Shown in pieces: positions 46,851-55,659 of a stretch of 64,000 nucleotides of DNA (positions are counted from its first letter, which is position 1; every line of letters begins with the position of its first letter). The notes under the pieces were generated by a model. It did not search any database and was not told the DNA's origin. It worked only from the letters and a program-made list of their open reading frames with translations. The translations under genes were made by a program, and so were the position numbers. The stretch is from CAVVJA01 sp963801715 (GTDB taxonomy: Bacteria > Actinomycetota > Actinomycetes > Mycobacteriales > Jatrophihabitantaceae): NCBI GenBank assembly GCA_963801715.1, contig CAWDGB010000009.1, positions 62,001-126,000 on the forward strand. The letters run 5' to 3'.

Positions 46851-46875
46851 TTCGTTCGTAGCCTTTCCGAACTAA
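46851..46875. promoter_or_regulatory. Candidate operator of the ROK regulator
   Basis: TTCGTTCG (46851-46858), a 9-bp spacer and CGAACTAA (46868-46875) form an inverted repeat matching at 7 of 8 arm positions. It lies 15 bp before the ROK start, where autoregulation would act. No second copy was seen before the Gfo gene. Confidence 0.35.
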
Positions 46876-47091
46876 CGATGGAAAACAAGCACGGAGGGCG
46901 GGACCGTGCACCCTGCAGTGCAATCGCATGGCGACCAGCCAACGAGTGTGCCGTGCGGAAGCAGCGGGTGACCGGCGGGGCAGCGTTGGGCGGGATCTCC
47001 TCGACTGATCCGTGTGCTGAGTCAAGAACTTGGCAGGGTTTAGCTCGGCGTCGACGTGCTGGTCTCAGGTCGTTCGTGCGTGTGCCGGCGT

Positions 47092-48057
47092 TTAGTTGGC
47101 TTCGGCGCGTAGATACGTCTGTCGTGGGGTTTGGTCGCCGAGAGCTTGGTGGGAACGGATGGTGTTATAGATCTGTCGGAATCGCGCGACTTCCATCGCG
47201 AGGGCGTCGCCGTCGTCGATCGGGGCGCGGTAGAGGTGCTCGTATTTCAGGGTTTCGAATAACCGCTCGACGACTCCGTTGGTCTGCGGGGATCGGACCC
47301 TGGTCCGGACGTGACGCAGGAGGGGATCGGCACCGTCGAACGCGGCCCGGAACGTGCTGCTGCGGTAGCACGATCCGTTGTCGGAGACCAGGGCGATCGG
47401 TGCCGGGGCCTGGCCGATGATCACGCCGGCCGCGTCGATGATGTCCATCACGCCCCGGTCCTCACGCAGGTCGGTGAGGTTGAGCAGGCGTTGCGCCTCA
47501 TGCACGGCCAGGTCCACGCACCGCAGCGCGTCCACGCCGCGACAGGTTGTGGTGACGGTGGTCGCCAGGCAGTACTTGGTGACGTAGTCGATCACCGCGC
47601 TGATCCGCCAGATCCCGCCGGTCGGGGTCTCGAACTCGCTGAAGTCGGTTTGCCAGACCCGGTTGCGCTGGGTGGGTGGGTCGTGAAAGACGCGCCGACG
47701 AAGCACCGCCCACGATTTGCGGTCAGCCCGGTACCCGCGCGGCAGCAGCAACCCCCGCCGGCGTAAGGCACGCTGCACGGTCGAGGTCGACACGGCGTGG
47801 CCGTCGGCGCGCATCATCGCCGCGACCTTGCGATGCCCCCAAGCCGGCCAGTCAGCGGCATACTTCGCCGCCAACGCTTCGATCGCGTCGACACGAGGCG
47901 CGGGCCAGGGCCCTTTGTCGACACCCTCGGCACGCAGCCGAGCCAGCCGACGCCGATACGTGCGTTCCGGGATGCCGGCCAGCGCAGCGAACCTCGAAAC
48001 CGGCGTTCCCTCCGCCGCTCTTAGGGCCTCGAGGTCTTCGAAGGGACCTCGTGAACA
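47092..48057 (-). CDS. IS3-type transposase, catalytic part (orfB)
   Basis: The frame is open from about 48057; an internal ATG is at 47874. N-terminal HTH region RFAALAGIPERTYRRRLARL, then the DDE integrase core: first Asp in WQTDFSEF, second in VSDNGSCY, Glu in NGVVERLFETLKYEHLYR. The frame relates to orfA by -1, as in the programmed frameshift of IS3 elements, but no canonical slippery heptamer was seen at the junction. All catalytic residues are present. Confidence 0.8.
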   Translation of the reverse strand, partial: CSRGPFEDLEALRAAEGTPVSRFAALAGIPERTYRRRLARLRAEGVDKGPWPAPRVDAIEALAAKYAADWPAWGHRKVAAMMRADGHAVSTSTVQRALRRRGLLLPRGYRADRKSWAVLRRRVFHDPPTQRNRVWQTDFSEFETPTGGIWRISAVIDYVTKYCLATTVTTTCRGVDALRCVDLAVHEAQRLLNLTDLREDRGVMDIIDAAGVIIGQAPAPIALVSDNGSCYRSSTFRAAFDGADPLLRHVRTRVRSPQTNGVVERLFETLKYEHLYRAPIDDGDALAMEVARFRQIYNTIRSHQALGDQTPRQTYLRAEAN

Positions 48058-48300
48058 TGCTCGGCCCCCAGCCGCCAGATCCGCAGCTGCACCGTCGCCT
48101 CGGCCAGCGCGAGCTTGAGCTGCTCGATCTCGGCTCGCTGTCTTCGCTCAGTCGAGTTAGCCGTTCCTACCGGCCGGGCCCGGCATAATGTTCTCCAGCC
48201 CAGCCTGCCCCGCCTCCAGGAACCGGTCCCGCCACTCCCCGACCGTCTTTCCCGTCGTGCCGTGTCGCCTCGCTGCCTCAGCAATCGTCAGCTCACGCAT
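48021..48300 (-). pseudogene. IS3-type orfA with an internal frame break
   Basis: ATG 48300 starts MRELTIAEAARRHGTTGKTV, a helix-turn-helix of the IS3 group, and stops after GLENIMPGPAGRNG. A second frame carries the leucine-zipper-like part RQRAEIEQLKLALAEATVQL to 48021. One base change joins them. Either an indel error or an inactivating mutation. Confidence 0.6.
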
Positions 48301-48353
48301 GAATGTATCCGGCCTGTTTCAGACGTCAAGCCCCAGGCCAAACGATCATCGAA

Positions 48354-48500
48354 TCACTTGCTGAAGAGGTAAGCCCGGATCTCGGCCCAGGGCCAGTTCT
48401 CGGGTAGTCGCAGGCGTTGCCGACGGCCGCTGCGCACGAGCCGGCCGGGCACGGTGAAAATCGCGCGGCGCAGGGTCGCGCATTGGGTGTGACGCGCGGG
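48354..48500 (-). pseudogene. C-terminal fragment of a DDE transposase (IS1380-like)
   Basis: LRRAIFTVPGRLVRSGRRQR followed by LRLPENWPWAEI resembles the C-terminus of IS1380-type transposases (LRR...VPARLV...LRLP..WPW). The rest of the protein is absent. The surrounding stretch 48301-48784 shows no intact gene. Confidence 0.45.
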
Positions 48501-48664
48501 TCCGCAAGGGAGTCGTACCAGATGGCTCTCCCGCGGCGAAATAAGAGCGGAACGACCGTAGGTCTTGCGTGTCGCTTGCGGAGTGGGCGACACTGTCCGG
48601 CGCGGCCCGGCTCGGCAAAGGAGCCGGTCACGGGGGGCCGACCAAACGTCATCACGAGCGGAGA

Positions 48665-48692
48665 CGCCCCGCCCGGTAGCCGGGGCGGGGCG
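48665..48692 (-). terminator. GC-rich hairpin downstream of the cation transporter
   Basis: CGCCCCGCCCGG (48665-48676) pairs with CCGGGGCGGGGCG (48680-48692). It lies about 95 bp beyond the minus-strand stop at 48785. No T-tract, so terminator activity is uncertain. Confidence 0.35.
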
Positions 48693-48784
48693 CCATCGTT
48701 CTGCGTCGCCTCCCTCTCATCCCTCGGAAAGCTCGGCTCCCATCGGTAGGGCCCGGGTGGAAGCTTCGCCCGTTCCGACGTGGC

Positions 48785-49426
48785 TTAGTCGCAGCCGTCA
48801 CCGCGCCACGATTCGGCGCCCTCGTTCACCGCGACGGCGGCGACGATCAGGGCGATGACCGGATCGGCCCACCACCAGCCGATCCAGGCGTTGAGCACCA
48901 GACCGAGTAGTACCGCGCCCGCAAGGTAGGCGCAGAGCAGGTTCTGCATGCCTTCGCCGGCGGTGGCTCCGGAATCGAGGCGTCGGCCGAGGCGTTGCTT
49001 GGCGATGCCCAGCGCGGGCATGAGCAACAGGCTCAACGTTGTGAGCACGATACCCAGGATTGACGGCTCAGGATGATCGCCGGCAACCAGCTTGTGGACC
49101 GCTGCTATTGCGACGTAGGGCGCCAGCAGCCAGAACGACACCGCCACGGCGCGTTGCGCCCTGCGCTCAGCCGTCTCCGAGGTCGCGCGTGAGCCGGTGA
49201 ATCGCCAGATCACGATGACGCTGGCCATTCCCTCCACTGCGCTCGACAACGCCCAGCCGATCAGCGCGATGGAGCCCGCGGCTATCCCTGCGACGAGACC
49301 CGCGGCGCCCTCGATCGTCATCCAGACCAGACTGAACCACGACAGGGCCACGACCTGGCGCGTCGTACGGTGCCATCCGGCATCGTGCACCGCTGCCGGC
49401 GACGCGCTCGCCAGCTCGAGCACCAT
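48785..49426 (-). CDS. Cation transporter (CDF-like membrane protein)
   Basis: 213 aa, shorter than typical CDF exporters. About six hydrophobic segments (LVAGIAAGSIALIGWALSSA; VSFWLLAPYVAIAAVHKL; ILGIVLTTLSLLLMPALGIA; LCAYLAGAVLLGLVLNAWIG; DPVIALIVAAVAV). Acidic residues of metal sites occur in helices 2 and 5-6 regions (SAVEG, ADPVIAL). The cytoplasmic C-terminal dimer domain is missing, as in several actinobacterial cation-transporter homologues. Metal unknown. Confidence 0.8.
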   Translation of the reverse strand: MVLELASASPAAVHDAGWHRTTRQVVALSWFSLVWMTIEGAAGLVAGIAAGSIALIGWALSSAVEGMASVIVIWRFTGSRATSETAERRAQRAVAVSFWLLAPYVAIAAVHKLVAGDHPEPSILGIVLTTLSLLLMPALGIAKQRLGRRLDSGATAGEGMQNLLCAYLAGAVLLGLVLNAWIGWWWADPVIALIVAAVAVNEGAESWRGDGCD

Positions 49427-49959
49427 GCGGCCGATGATACGGGGGCTGTGACGGCTTCAGGGTGACTCAAGTTCAGATCAGACTGCTTCAACCCTTGACG
49501 CAAGAGGCACCATCTCGTCGTCACCGAGCTGTCCGGCCTCGGCAGATCCATGGCATAACTCGCATCGAACAGACGTTCGGGCGGGCGCGACAAAGCAACG
49601 CGCATACATAGCCGCGCCCCCGCAGCAGAGGCATTGATGACGACCACCAACGCCCGAGTTTGGCAACGTTCGCCTGTCCAGCCCATCGGGATCGCGGGCA
49701 AAACTCGGATTGCGACCTGTCTGAGCACCCCTCCCGCTCGGGCAGGCCGCCTGACCCGTCCCTCCCGTGCCGAACGGCGCCGGACCAGGCGACACAATTT
49801 CGACCTACCCCGTTATCGGTTGCACAAAACGCCAGCGACAACTACCTGCCAAGTGCCGTAGCCGGGAAGACTGGCGCGCGGTGCCGCAAGCAGTAATCGG
49901 TCAGGCATTGTGCAAGAGCGGGTTTGGTGACCTCAGGTCGGCAATGCGGAGCCGTGGCT
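49427..49959. other. Gap without a supportable gene
   Basis: 533 bp. All frames are short and Arg/Pro/Ser-rich. No terminator, repeat or tRNA was recognised. Confidence 0.5.
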
Positions 49960-52251
49960 TCACGTTCGGGTGGTTTCGAAAGTCGTGGTGAGCTCGGCGG
50001 TTGAGCTGCCGCCTACCCAGATGTCGAAGGTGGAGCCGTCGAGAACCCAGTTCCGAGCCGTCGTGCTCCAGTAGCGACGCTGGTCGGGACCAATCGTGAA
50101 TTGCACGCGCTGTGAAGTGTGGGCCGGCAGGGTGACGCGCTGGAAGCCTTTGAGTTCACGCACGGGCCGGGAGGCGGAGCCGTAGCGTTGGCGGAGGTAA
50201 AGCTGCACGACTTCCGCGGCTGCTCGATCGGACCTGTTGGTCACCTGTACCGATACGGTGACAGTTCCCTCGGCTGGGATCGACGGTTGATCGACGGCGA
50301 GATCGGAATAGCTGAACTGGCCATAGCTCAAGCCGTACCCGAAGGGGAATAGCGGTGTGCTGGGCTCGTCCCAGTAGCGTCGGGCTTGGTTGTCCGGCTC
50401 ATGTGATCGGGTGTGCGAGTAGATGATGGGCACCTGTCCGACGCTGCGCGGCCAGCTGAATGGCAACTTCCCGCCGGGTGAGACCTCGCCGAATAACAAG
50501 TTGGCTGCGGCGGCGCCACCCTGCGTTCCGGGATACCAGATGTCGAGGATCGCCGGCACGTTCTCGGCGGCCCAGCACAGATCCAGCGGCCGCCCGTTCA
50601 TGACCAGCAACACCGTCGGAGTGCCGGTTCCGACGACGGCCTGCAGCAGCTCGAGCTGACGTCCGGGCAGCTCGAGCGACGACCGCGAGGCGGCCTCGCC
50701 GATCATGTTCTGCCATTCGCCGGCGACGACGACCGCGACATCCGCGTCACTGGCAAGGTCCACGGCGCGGCGGAACTCGGCCTGCTCATCGAAGCCCGCG
50801 GGGTCCTGTGGCCGGTTGCCGCCGAACATGTCGAACATCGAAGGGAACACTCGCTGAACGACCCGGATGCCGGCGGCGTAGTCCACCTGTACCCGGTTCT
50901 CGACCTTCCGCCGTATGCCGTCGAGGATGGTCACGGTCTCGTCCAGGTCGAAGTCGAACACCCAGGGACCCAGGGTGTCGCGGCGTGAGTCGGCGAGCGG
51001 TCCGATCACCGCGACAGACGTGAGGCTTTCGACGTCGAGTGGCAACAGGTCGCCTTCGTTTCGCAGCAGAACGGCGGACCGTTCGGCAGCGACTCGGGCC
51101 ACGTCGCGGTGCTCAGGATCGCCCAGCACCGCGCGGGCGTCGTCCTCGTCGACGTAGGGGTTGTCGAACAGCCCCAGCCGCAGCTTCGTCTCCAGGATCC
51201 GTCGCACAGCCGCATCCAGTGCGGCTTCGCTGACGGCACCCGTTTGCAGCGCCTCGGGCAGGTGCGCAAACGCCGGATCGGATATCGCCATCTCCATGTC
51301 GACACCGGCGGAGATGGCTCGCGCGGCTGCGTCGGTCAAGTCGGCAGAAAATCCGTGCGTGACGAGATTGCGCACGGCGTTCGCGTCGCTGACCACGAAT
51401 CCCGGAAAGCCCCACGCCTCACGTAGCACCTCGGTGAACAGCCACCGGGTTGCCGACGCCGGGACGCCGTTGAGGTCCATGTATGCGGTCATGACGTTGC
51501 CTGCCCCGGCCTCAACGGCGGCGTTGAAGGGCGGGAAGTAGGTGTTCCACAGCTGCGCGTCGGAGAGGTTGACCTCGTCGTAGTCGCGGCCGCCCAACGC
51601 GGCGCCGTAGCCGGCGAAGTGCTTGGGGCCGGCGATGATGCGGTCGCGCTGCCCGATGTCGGCGCCTTGGAAGCCGCGGACCTGCGCGACGGCGACCGCC
51701 GCGCCAAGGAACGGATCCTCGCCCGCGCCTTCGACGATGCGGCCCCACCGCGGGTCCCAGGCGATATCCACCATCGGGGCGAAGGCCCAATGGATGCCCA
51801 CGGCGCGGGCTTCTCGTGCAGCGACCGCCTGACCGCGTTCAATCGTCTCGAGGTCCCATGACGCTGCCATCGCGATCGGTACCGGAAAGATCGTGCGCAA
51901 CCCGTGGATGACGTCGAAGCCAAACATCACCGGGATGCCGAGGTGATTACCGGCGAGCGTGAGCCGCTGTAGCCGGTTGGTCTCGGCCGGATCGGTCACG
52001 AACAGCAGGGATCCGACCTCGCCCCGCCCGAGCGCGTCCTCCACCATGCGCGGCTGCGCGTCCGAGTCGACCCCGAGCGCCGGCTCGGTCGTCGCCCCTG
52101 CCGGCAGGCGGAAGTAGAAGTACTGCGTCAACTGCCCCGCCTTCTCCGCCGGGGTCATTCGGCTGATCAGCTCGTCGACCCGTGCCTGGATTCCGTCCAC
52201 GCCGTCACCGTGCTCGATCTGTCGTGGGTCTGCCGGCGTTGCTTCACTCAC
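49960..52251 (-). CDS. Glycoside hydrolase family 3 beta-glucosidase
   Basis: 763 aa, BglX-like. GH3 N-terminal barrel with the family motif KHFAGYGAALGGRDYDEVNL; the nucleophile Asp lies in GFVVSDANAV (usually SDW, here SDA). Middle alpha/beta sandwich domain AAERSAVLLRNEGDLLPLD with VVVAGEWQNMIGEAASRSSL, and a C-terminal fibronectin III-like domain (YLRQRYGSASRPVRELKGFQ). No signal peptide, so probably intracellular, cleaving cellobiose or glucosides. Confidence 0.95.
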   Translation of the reverse strand: MSEATPADPRQIEHGDGVDGIQARVDELISRMTPAEKAGQLTQYFYFRLPAGATTEPALGVDSDAQPRMVEDALGRGEVGSLLFVTDPAETNRLQRLTLAGNHLGIPVMFGFDVIHGLRTIFPVPIAMAASWDLETIERGQAVAAREARAVGIHWAFAPMVDIAWDPRWGRIVEGAGEDPFLGAAVAVAQVRGFQGADIGQRDRIIAGPKHFAGYGAALGGRDYDEVNLSDAQLWNTYFPPFNAAVEAGAGNVMTAYMDLNGVPASATRWLFTEVLREAWGFPGFVVSDANAVRNLVTHGFSADLTDAAARAISAGVDMEMAISDPAFAHLPEALQTGAVSEAALDAAVRRILETKLRLGLFDNPYVDEDDARAVLGDPEHRDVARVAAERSAVLLRNEGDLLPLDVESLTSVAVIGPLADSRRDTLGPWVFDFDLDETVTILDGIRRKVENRVQVDYAAGIRVVQRVFPSMFDMFGGNRPQDPAGFDEQAEFRRAVDLASDADVAVVVAGEWQNMIGEAASRSSLELPGRQLELLQAVVGTGTPTVLLVMNGRPLDLCWAAENVPAILDIWYPGTQGGAAAANLLFGEVSPGGKLPFSWPRSVGQVPIIYSHTRSHEPDNQARRYWDEPSTPLFPFGYGLSYGQFSYSDLAVDQPSIPAEGTVTVSVQVTNRSDRAAAEVVQLYLRQRYGSASRPVRELKGFQRVTLPAHTSQRVQFTIGPDQRRYWSTTARNWVLDGSTFDIWVGGSSTAELTTTFETTRT

Positions 52252-52516
52252 ATGTCTCTCCGCTCTTGGTCCGGACGCTAGGTCTTACCGAGGGACGCGC
52301 CTACTCCCCACAGCAGCACACCCGCGAACGCTAGCGGGGTGGTATCGATGTCGTATGTCGCACCGTGAGGGCAGATGTTGGTCGTGATGGTGAGCGGCGA
52401 GCGCCGTCGACTCGATGCCACTCCAACCGTCGGGGTTCGCCGGTGAACACTATTCAGACGCTCCCTCGGGCACGATTAGCTTTCGACACGGCAGGCGCAG
52501 ACAAGGAGCGTGGACG

Positions 52517-52969
52517 ATGAACGTGAACCTCGAAGTTGTCAGCATCCCGGTGTCCGACGTCGAGAGGGCGCTGGAGTTCTACCGCGACCGGCTGGGTTGG
52601 CGAGTCGACGCCGACATCAAAGGCGGCGGCGACGTCCGCGTCGTGCAAATAACCCCGACTGGCGAGGGCCACACGTCGATCGCGTTCGGATCCGGCATCC
52701 CGATGGCTCCGCCCGGGTCGATGCGGCATCTGGAGCTGGTGACGTCCGACATCGTCGCCACCCGTGAGGAGCTGGCCGAGCGTGGCGTGAACGTGACCGA
52801 GGTCTACCACGGCCCGGGCAGCCCGTTCTTCCCCCAGGCGCGGATTCCCGGCCCCGACCCGAACCGCGCCAGCTACTCCTCATACGCCTCGTTCGAAGAC
52901 CCGGACGGAAACGGCTGGACCCTGCAGGAGATCACCACGCGCCTCCCAGGCCGTGAGCCTGGCACGTGA
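52517..52969 (+). CDS. VOC-family (glyoxalase-like) protein
   Basis: 150 aa from ATG 52517 (AAGGAG 10 nt upstream). Two beta-alpha-beta-beta-beta modules: LEVVSIPVSDVERALEFYRD at residues 4-23, and MRHLELVTSDIVATREELAE, ending with ASFEDPDGNGWTLQEI, whose Glu is a usual metal ligand. Substrate unknown. Similar single-domain VOC proteins are common in soil actinobacteria. Confidence 0.88.
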   Translation: MNVNLEVVSIPVSDVERALEFYRDRLGWRVDADIKGGGDVRVVQITPTGEGHTSIAFGSGIPMAPPGSMRHLELVTSDIVATREELAERGVNVTEVYHGPGSPFFPQARIPGPDPNRASYSSYASFEDPDGNGWTLQEITTRLPGREPGT

Positions 52970-53078
52970 CATGTGGGCGGGGCGACCGTCATGGCGACGC
53001 GTCGCCCCGCCGGCACCGACGGTCGCATGACCGCGACCAAGCAGATCGCCGGCGAAGAACGGCGGCGAAAGGATCACG

Positions 53079-53922
53079 ATGTCTGAACTCCACTACGACA
53101 CCCTTCTCCTTCGCCGAGAGGGAATGACGCGGGATGTGCCCGCCGGCGACAACGAGGACCTGCGTTGGGTCGCGAACTCCGCGACGTTGATCTATGCAGA
53201 CCAGGAGGCCGTGCTGGTCGACACCTTCATGACCATTGGCGAGAACCAGCGCCTCGTCGACTGGGTCAAGGCGCACGGCCGCAACCTGACACACATCTTC
53301 CTGACCCACGGCCACGGCGACCACGTCTACGGCGTTGGCCAACTGCTGGAGGCGTTCCCCGGCGCCCAGGCGGTGGCAACGGCGGGAACGGTGGCCGAGG
53401 CACGCCGCGAGGCGGGCGACGATTACCGCGACGGACTCTTCGGCCGGCTGCTTCCCCGGACAGATCCCGCTGCCGGCGATTCCCACCGAACTCACCAGCG
53501 AAACGATTCGGCTCGAGGATCACGAACTACGCGTCATCGATACCGGTCACACCGACACGATGGCGACGAGTGTGTTGTGGTGCCCGAGCCTGCGGCTACT
53601 CGTGGCCGGCGACGTGGTCTACAACCGCACACACATGTACCTCGCCGAGACGAGCACCGCCTCGCGGCGAGAATGGATCGCAACTCTCACCAAGCTCAAG
53701 GACCTCGACCCGCTGCGCGTCATCGCGGGCCACAAGCAACCCGACGGCACCGACGACCCGACCGACATCGACGAGTCGATCCAGTACCTGACCGACTTCA
53801 ACGACGCCGAGACCCGGACCACGACCCCGACCGACCTGTACCGGGCAGTCCTGCAGGGGCATCCCCGACGCGCCAACCCCGGATCGCTCTGGGGCGCAGC
53901 CAAGATCGCCAAGGGCGCGTAG
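53079..53922 (+). CDS. Metallo-beta-lactamase-fold hydrolase (one frame break)
   Basis: The zinc motif HGHGDH lies at residues 76-81 (FLTHGHGDHVYG). Near 53448 the frame breaks; dropping one base gives GRLFPGQIPLPAIPTE and continues through VIDTGHTDTMATSV, LLVAGDVVYNRTH (metal Asp) and VIAGHKQPDG (last His) to 53922, exactly 280 aa. Four metal-binding elements are thus complete. Substrate unknown; the arrangement is close to small thioesterase/lactonase-like members. Confidence 0.83.
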
Positions 53923-54009
53923 CCAGGTAGCCTCGACCCGCACGCACGCGCAGCGTGTCCACGCCTTCTCATCCAGCCAGGGAGAGGCGGGCGGTACCGG
54001 TGATCACGG

Positions 54010-54245
54010 CCCTTCAATTCTCGGCGCCTTGGGCAAAACGGCGGGCGGTCCTGCCTGGCTGCCACGGCGGAGTCGTCGGGGCGGACATGTTCGACGAACA
54101 GCAGCCGGCCGCCTGGCCGCAGCACCCGCGATCTCGGTCAGCGCCGCGTCAGGGTCAGGGACGCTGCACAGCACGAACGTGACCACGCCCCTGACCTCTG
54201 GCAGACGTCCCGCGACCGTCGCGAGCGACGTCGCGGACCTGTGGG
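54010..54245 (-). pseudogene. Class I SAM-methyltransferase fragment
   Basis: VVTFVLCSVPDPDAALTEI lies in one frame and VLRPGGRLLFVEHVRPDDSA, in the next, is the direct continuation expected of UbiE/Methyltransf_11 proteins. The SAM-binding GxGxG N-terminus is absent and the C-terminus erodes. Remnant. Confidence 0.5.
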
Positions 54246-54271
54246 CTCAGCTTGGAGGGATACTTGTGGGT

Positions 54272-54508
54272 GTGACGAGCTGGCAGGAGCAGGCACGATC
54301 GTCGCGGCGTGCCTTCATCCGCTCGCATCACCCAGATCGGGGTGGAGATCCAACGTTGTTCGCGACGGGACTCCGAGCCTGGGACAACGTGCTGAACGAG
54401 CCTCCGCCCCGCGTCGTTGCGGTGGCCGCGAAGCCGTGGCCGCGGACGTTGCTGACCGTACTGGCTCGACGCATGCGCAGGTCGCGCCGCATGCCTCGCG
54501 TCCGCTGA
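54272..54508 (+). CDS. Small J-domain-like protein
   Basis: 78 aa from GTG 54272; GATACT (54259-54264) ends 7 nt upstream, so a leaderless start is likely. WQEQARSSRRAFIRSHHPDR and GGDPTLFATGLRAWDNVL match helix II, the HPD motif and helix III of DnaJ-type domains. The C-terminal tail is basic. It could recruit a DnaK, but the domain is minimal and partner residues cannot be judged. Sits next to the Asp23 stress operon. Confidence 0.6.
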   Translation: MTSWQEQARSSRRAFIRSHHPDRGGDPTLFATGLRAWDNVLNEPPPRVVAVAAKPWPRTLLTVLARRMRRSRRMPRVR

Positions 54509-54619
54509 GTTCGCGCGGGCGCAGCGCCCGCCGACGTCGCGCGGTCACGAGGCGGCAATCCCTAGGTAGCGGATCGCCGCTTCGAGCGATTTTGCGCGAC
54601 TTCATGACGGGATATATAT

Positions 54620-54642
54620 GTTTAACGACGTCGATACGGGTA
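54620..54642 (+). promoter_or_regulatory. Sigma-B/F-type stress promoter for the Asp23 operon
   Basis: GTTT (54620-54623), a 14-bp spacer and GGGTA (54638-54642) match the actinobacterial sigma-B-group consensus GTTT-N14-16-GGGTA. It lies 55 bp before the first Asp23 gene, giving a leader with a GAGGAG ribosome-binding site. Confidence 0.6.
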
Positions 54643-54696
54643 GCGTCCACAGCGTCATGCGTTACCACTCCCTTCGTTTCGTTCGAGGAGCCAGCA

Positions 54697-55188
54697 ATGA
54701 CCCAACCCAATGTCACATCCACGCCTCGTGAAACGTCCTCGAGCACATCGAGGCCTGCTGAGCACGCCATCGCCCCGACGAGAGCGACTCCGCCCGGTCT
54801 AGGCGGCGATGAGGGCAGGATCAGCGTGGCACAGGGCGTCGTGCAGAAGATCGCTGGCATGGCATGCCGGGAGATTGCCGGAGTTCATGCGATGGGCTCC
54901 GGCGGAGCCCGGGCCTTTGGCGCTATTCGAGAGCGGATTCCAGGTAGCTCTGGTCCCAGCGTGTCGCAGGGCGTAGGCGTCGAGGTTGGCGAGACTCAGG
55001 CTGCGATTGACCTCGATATCGTCGTCGAATACGGGGCCAGCATCGTAGATCTCGGACGGAGCATTCAACGCAATGTCAAACAGTCTGTGGAACGAATGAC
55101 CGGTCTGGAGGTCGTCGAGGTCAATGTGGCCGTCGACGATGTTCATCTGCCCTCCGACCAGGAGGAGAAGCCCACGCGCGTGTCATGA
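54697..55188 (+). CDS. Asp23/Gls24-family envelope stress protein
   Basis: 163 aa from ATG 54697 (GAGGAG 6 nt upstream). Residues about 45-150 are the Asp23 domain: GRISVAQGVVQKIAGMACRE, IAGVHAMGSG, then VGVEVGETQAAIDLDIVVEY and EVVEVNVAVDDVHLP. The N-terminus is Ser/Thr/Pro-rich. In Gram-positive bacteria Asp23 assembles beneath the membrane through AmaP; an AmaP-like gene closes this operon. Overlaps the next gene by ATGA. Confidence 0.9.
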   Translation: MTQPNVTSTPRETSSSTSRPAEHAIAPTRATPPGLGGDEGRISVAQGVVQKIAGMACREIAGVHAMGSGGARAFGAIRERIPGSSGPSVSQGVGVEVGETQAAIDLDIVVEYGASIVDLGRSIQRNVKQSVERMTGLEVVEVNVAVDDVHLPSDQEEKPTRVS

Positions 55189-55622
55189 CAACGGCTGAGC
55201 GAGCGGACGATCCAGATACCGCAATTGTCGACGGTATCGACGTTGATGCCGTGGCCAGCGCCGTGCGGGCGTGCCCTGGCGTATCGGACCTGGTCGATGG
55301 CCGGTTCGGGGACGCCACGACGTATCTGCCAGGTCGGCGCGTGACCGGCATTGCCGTTAAGGGGGAGACCGTAAGGGTTTCGGTGCGAGCCAAATGGGGC
55401 GTGCCAGCCAGCGACCTGCTCGATCAAATAACCGCGGTCCTCATGCCATCCCTGGCTCATCGGAGAATCGAGCTCGTCGTCGCCGAGATCGACGATCCGC
55501 CGCCACTCGCATCGCCCCAGCCATTCGGCACCAACGCGTCTTTGCCATCGGCTGTCGATGCCGTCCGCTCGACTAATCCATCCAATTCCGCACTCACGCC
55601 GGCACCGCCTCCATCTCCGTGA
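55185..55622 (+). CDS. Asp23-operon protein of unknown function
   Basis: 145 aa. Residues 20-105 read as an alpha/beta domain resembling a shortened Asp23 fold (VASAVRACPGVSDLVDGRFG, then ITAVLMPSLAHRRIELVVAE), followed by a Pro/Ser/Ala-rich tail. Similar proteins often sit between Asp23 and AmaP genes in actinobacteria. Translationally coupled to the preceding gene. Confidence 0.65.
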   Translation: MTTAERADDPDTAIVDGIDVDAVASAVRACPGVSDLVDGRFGDATTYLPGRRVTGIAVKGETVRVSVRAKWGVPASDLLDQITAVLMPSLAHRRIELVVAEIDDPPPLASPQPFGTNASLPSAVDAVRSTNPSNSALTPAPPPSP

Positions 55623-55659
55623 GACGTTGGTGCACCGGATATGGTGAATGGGAGTCCTC

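Larger units (their letters stand above)
47030..48330 (-). mobile_element. IS3-family insertion sequence (ends not resolved)
   Basis: orfA and orfB span 1.2 kb between the ROK regulator and the cation transporter. I compared the flanks at about 47000-47090 and 48300-48360 and found no convincing terminal inverted repeats or target duplication, so boundaries are approximate. Confidence 0.6.

Noticed and set aside
47000..48360. Terminal inverted repeats and target duplication of the IS3 element
   Set aside because: Both flanks were compared in inverted orientation and no convincing match was found.
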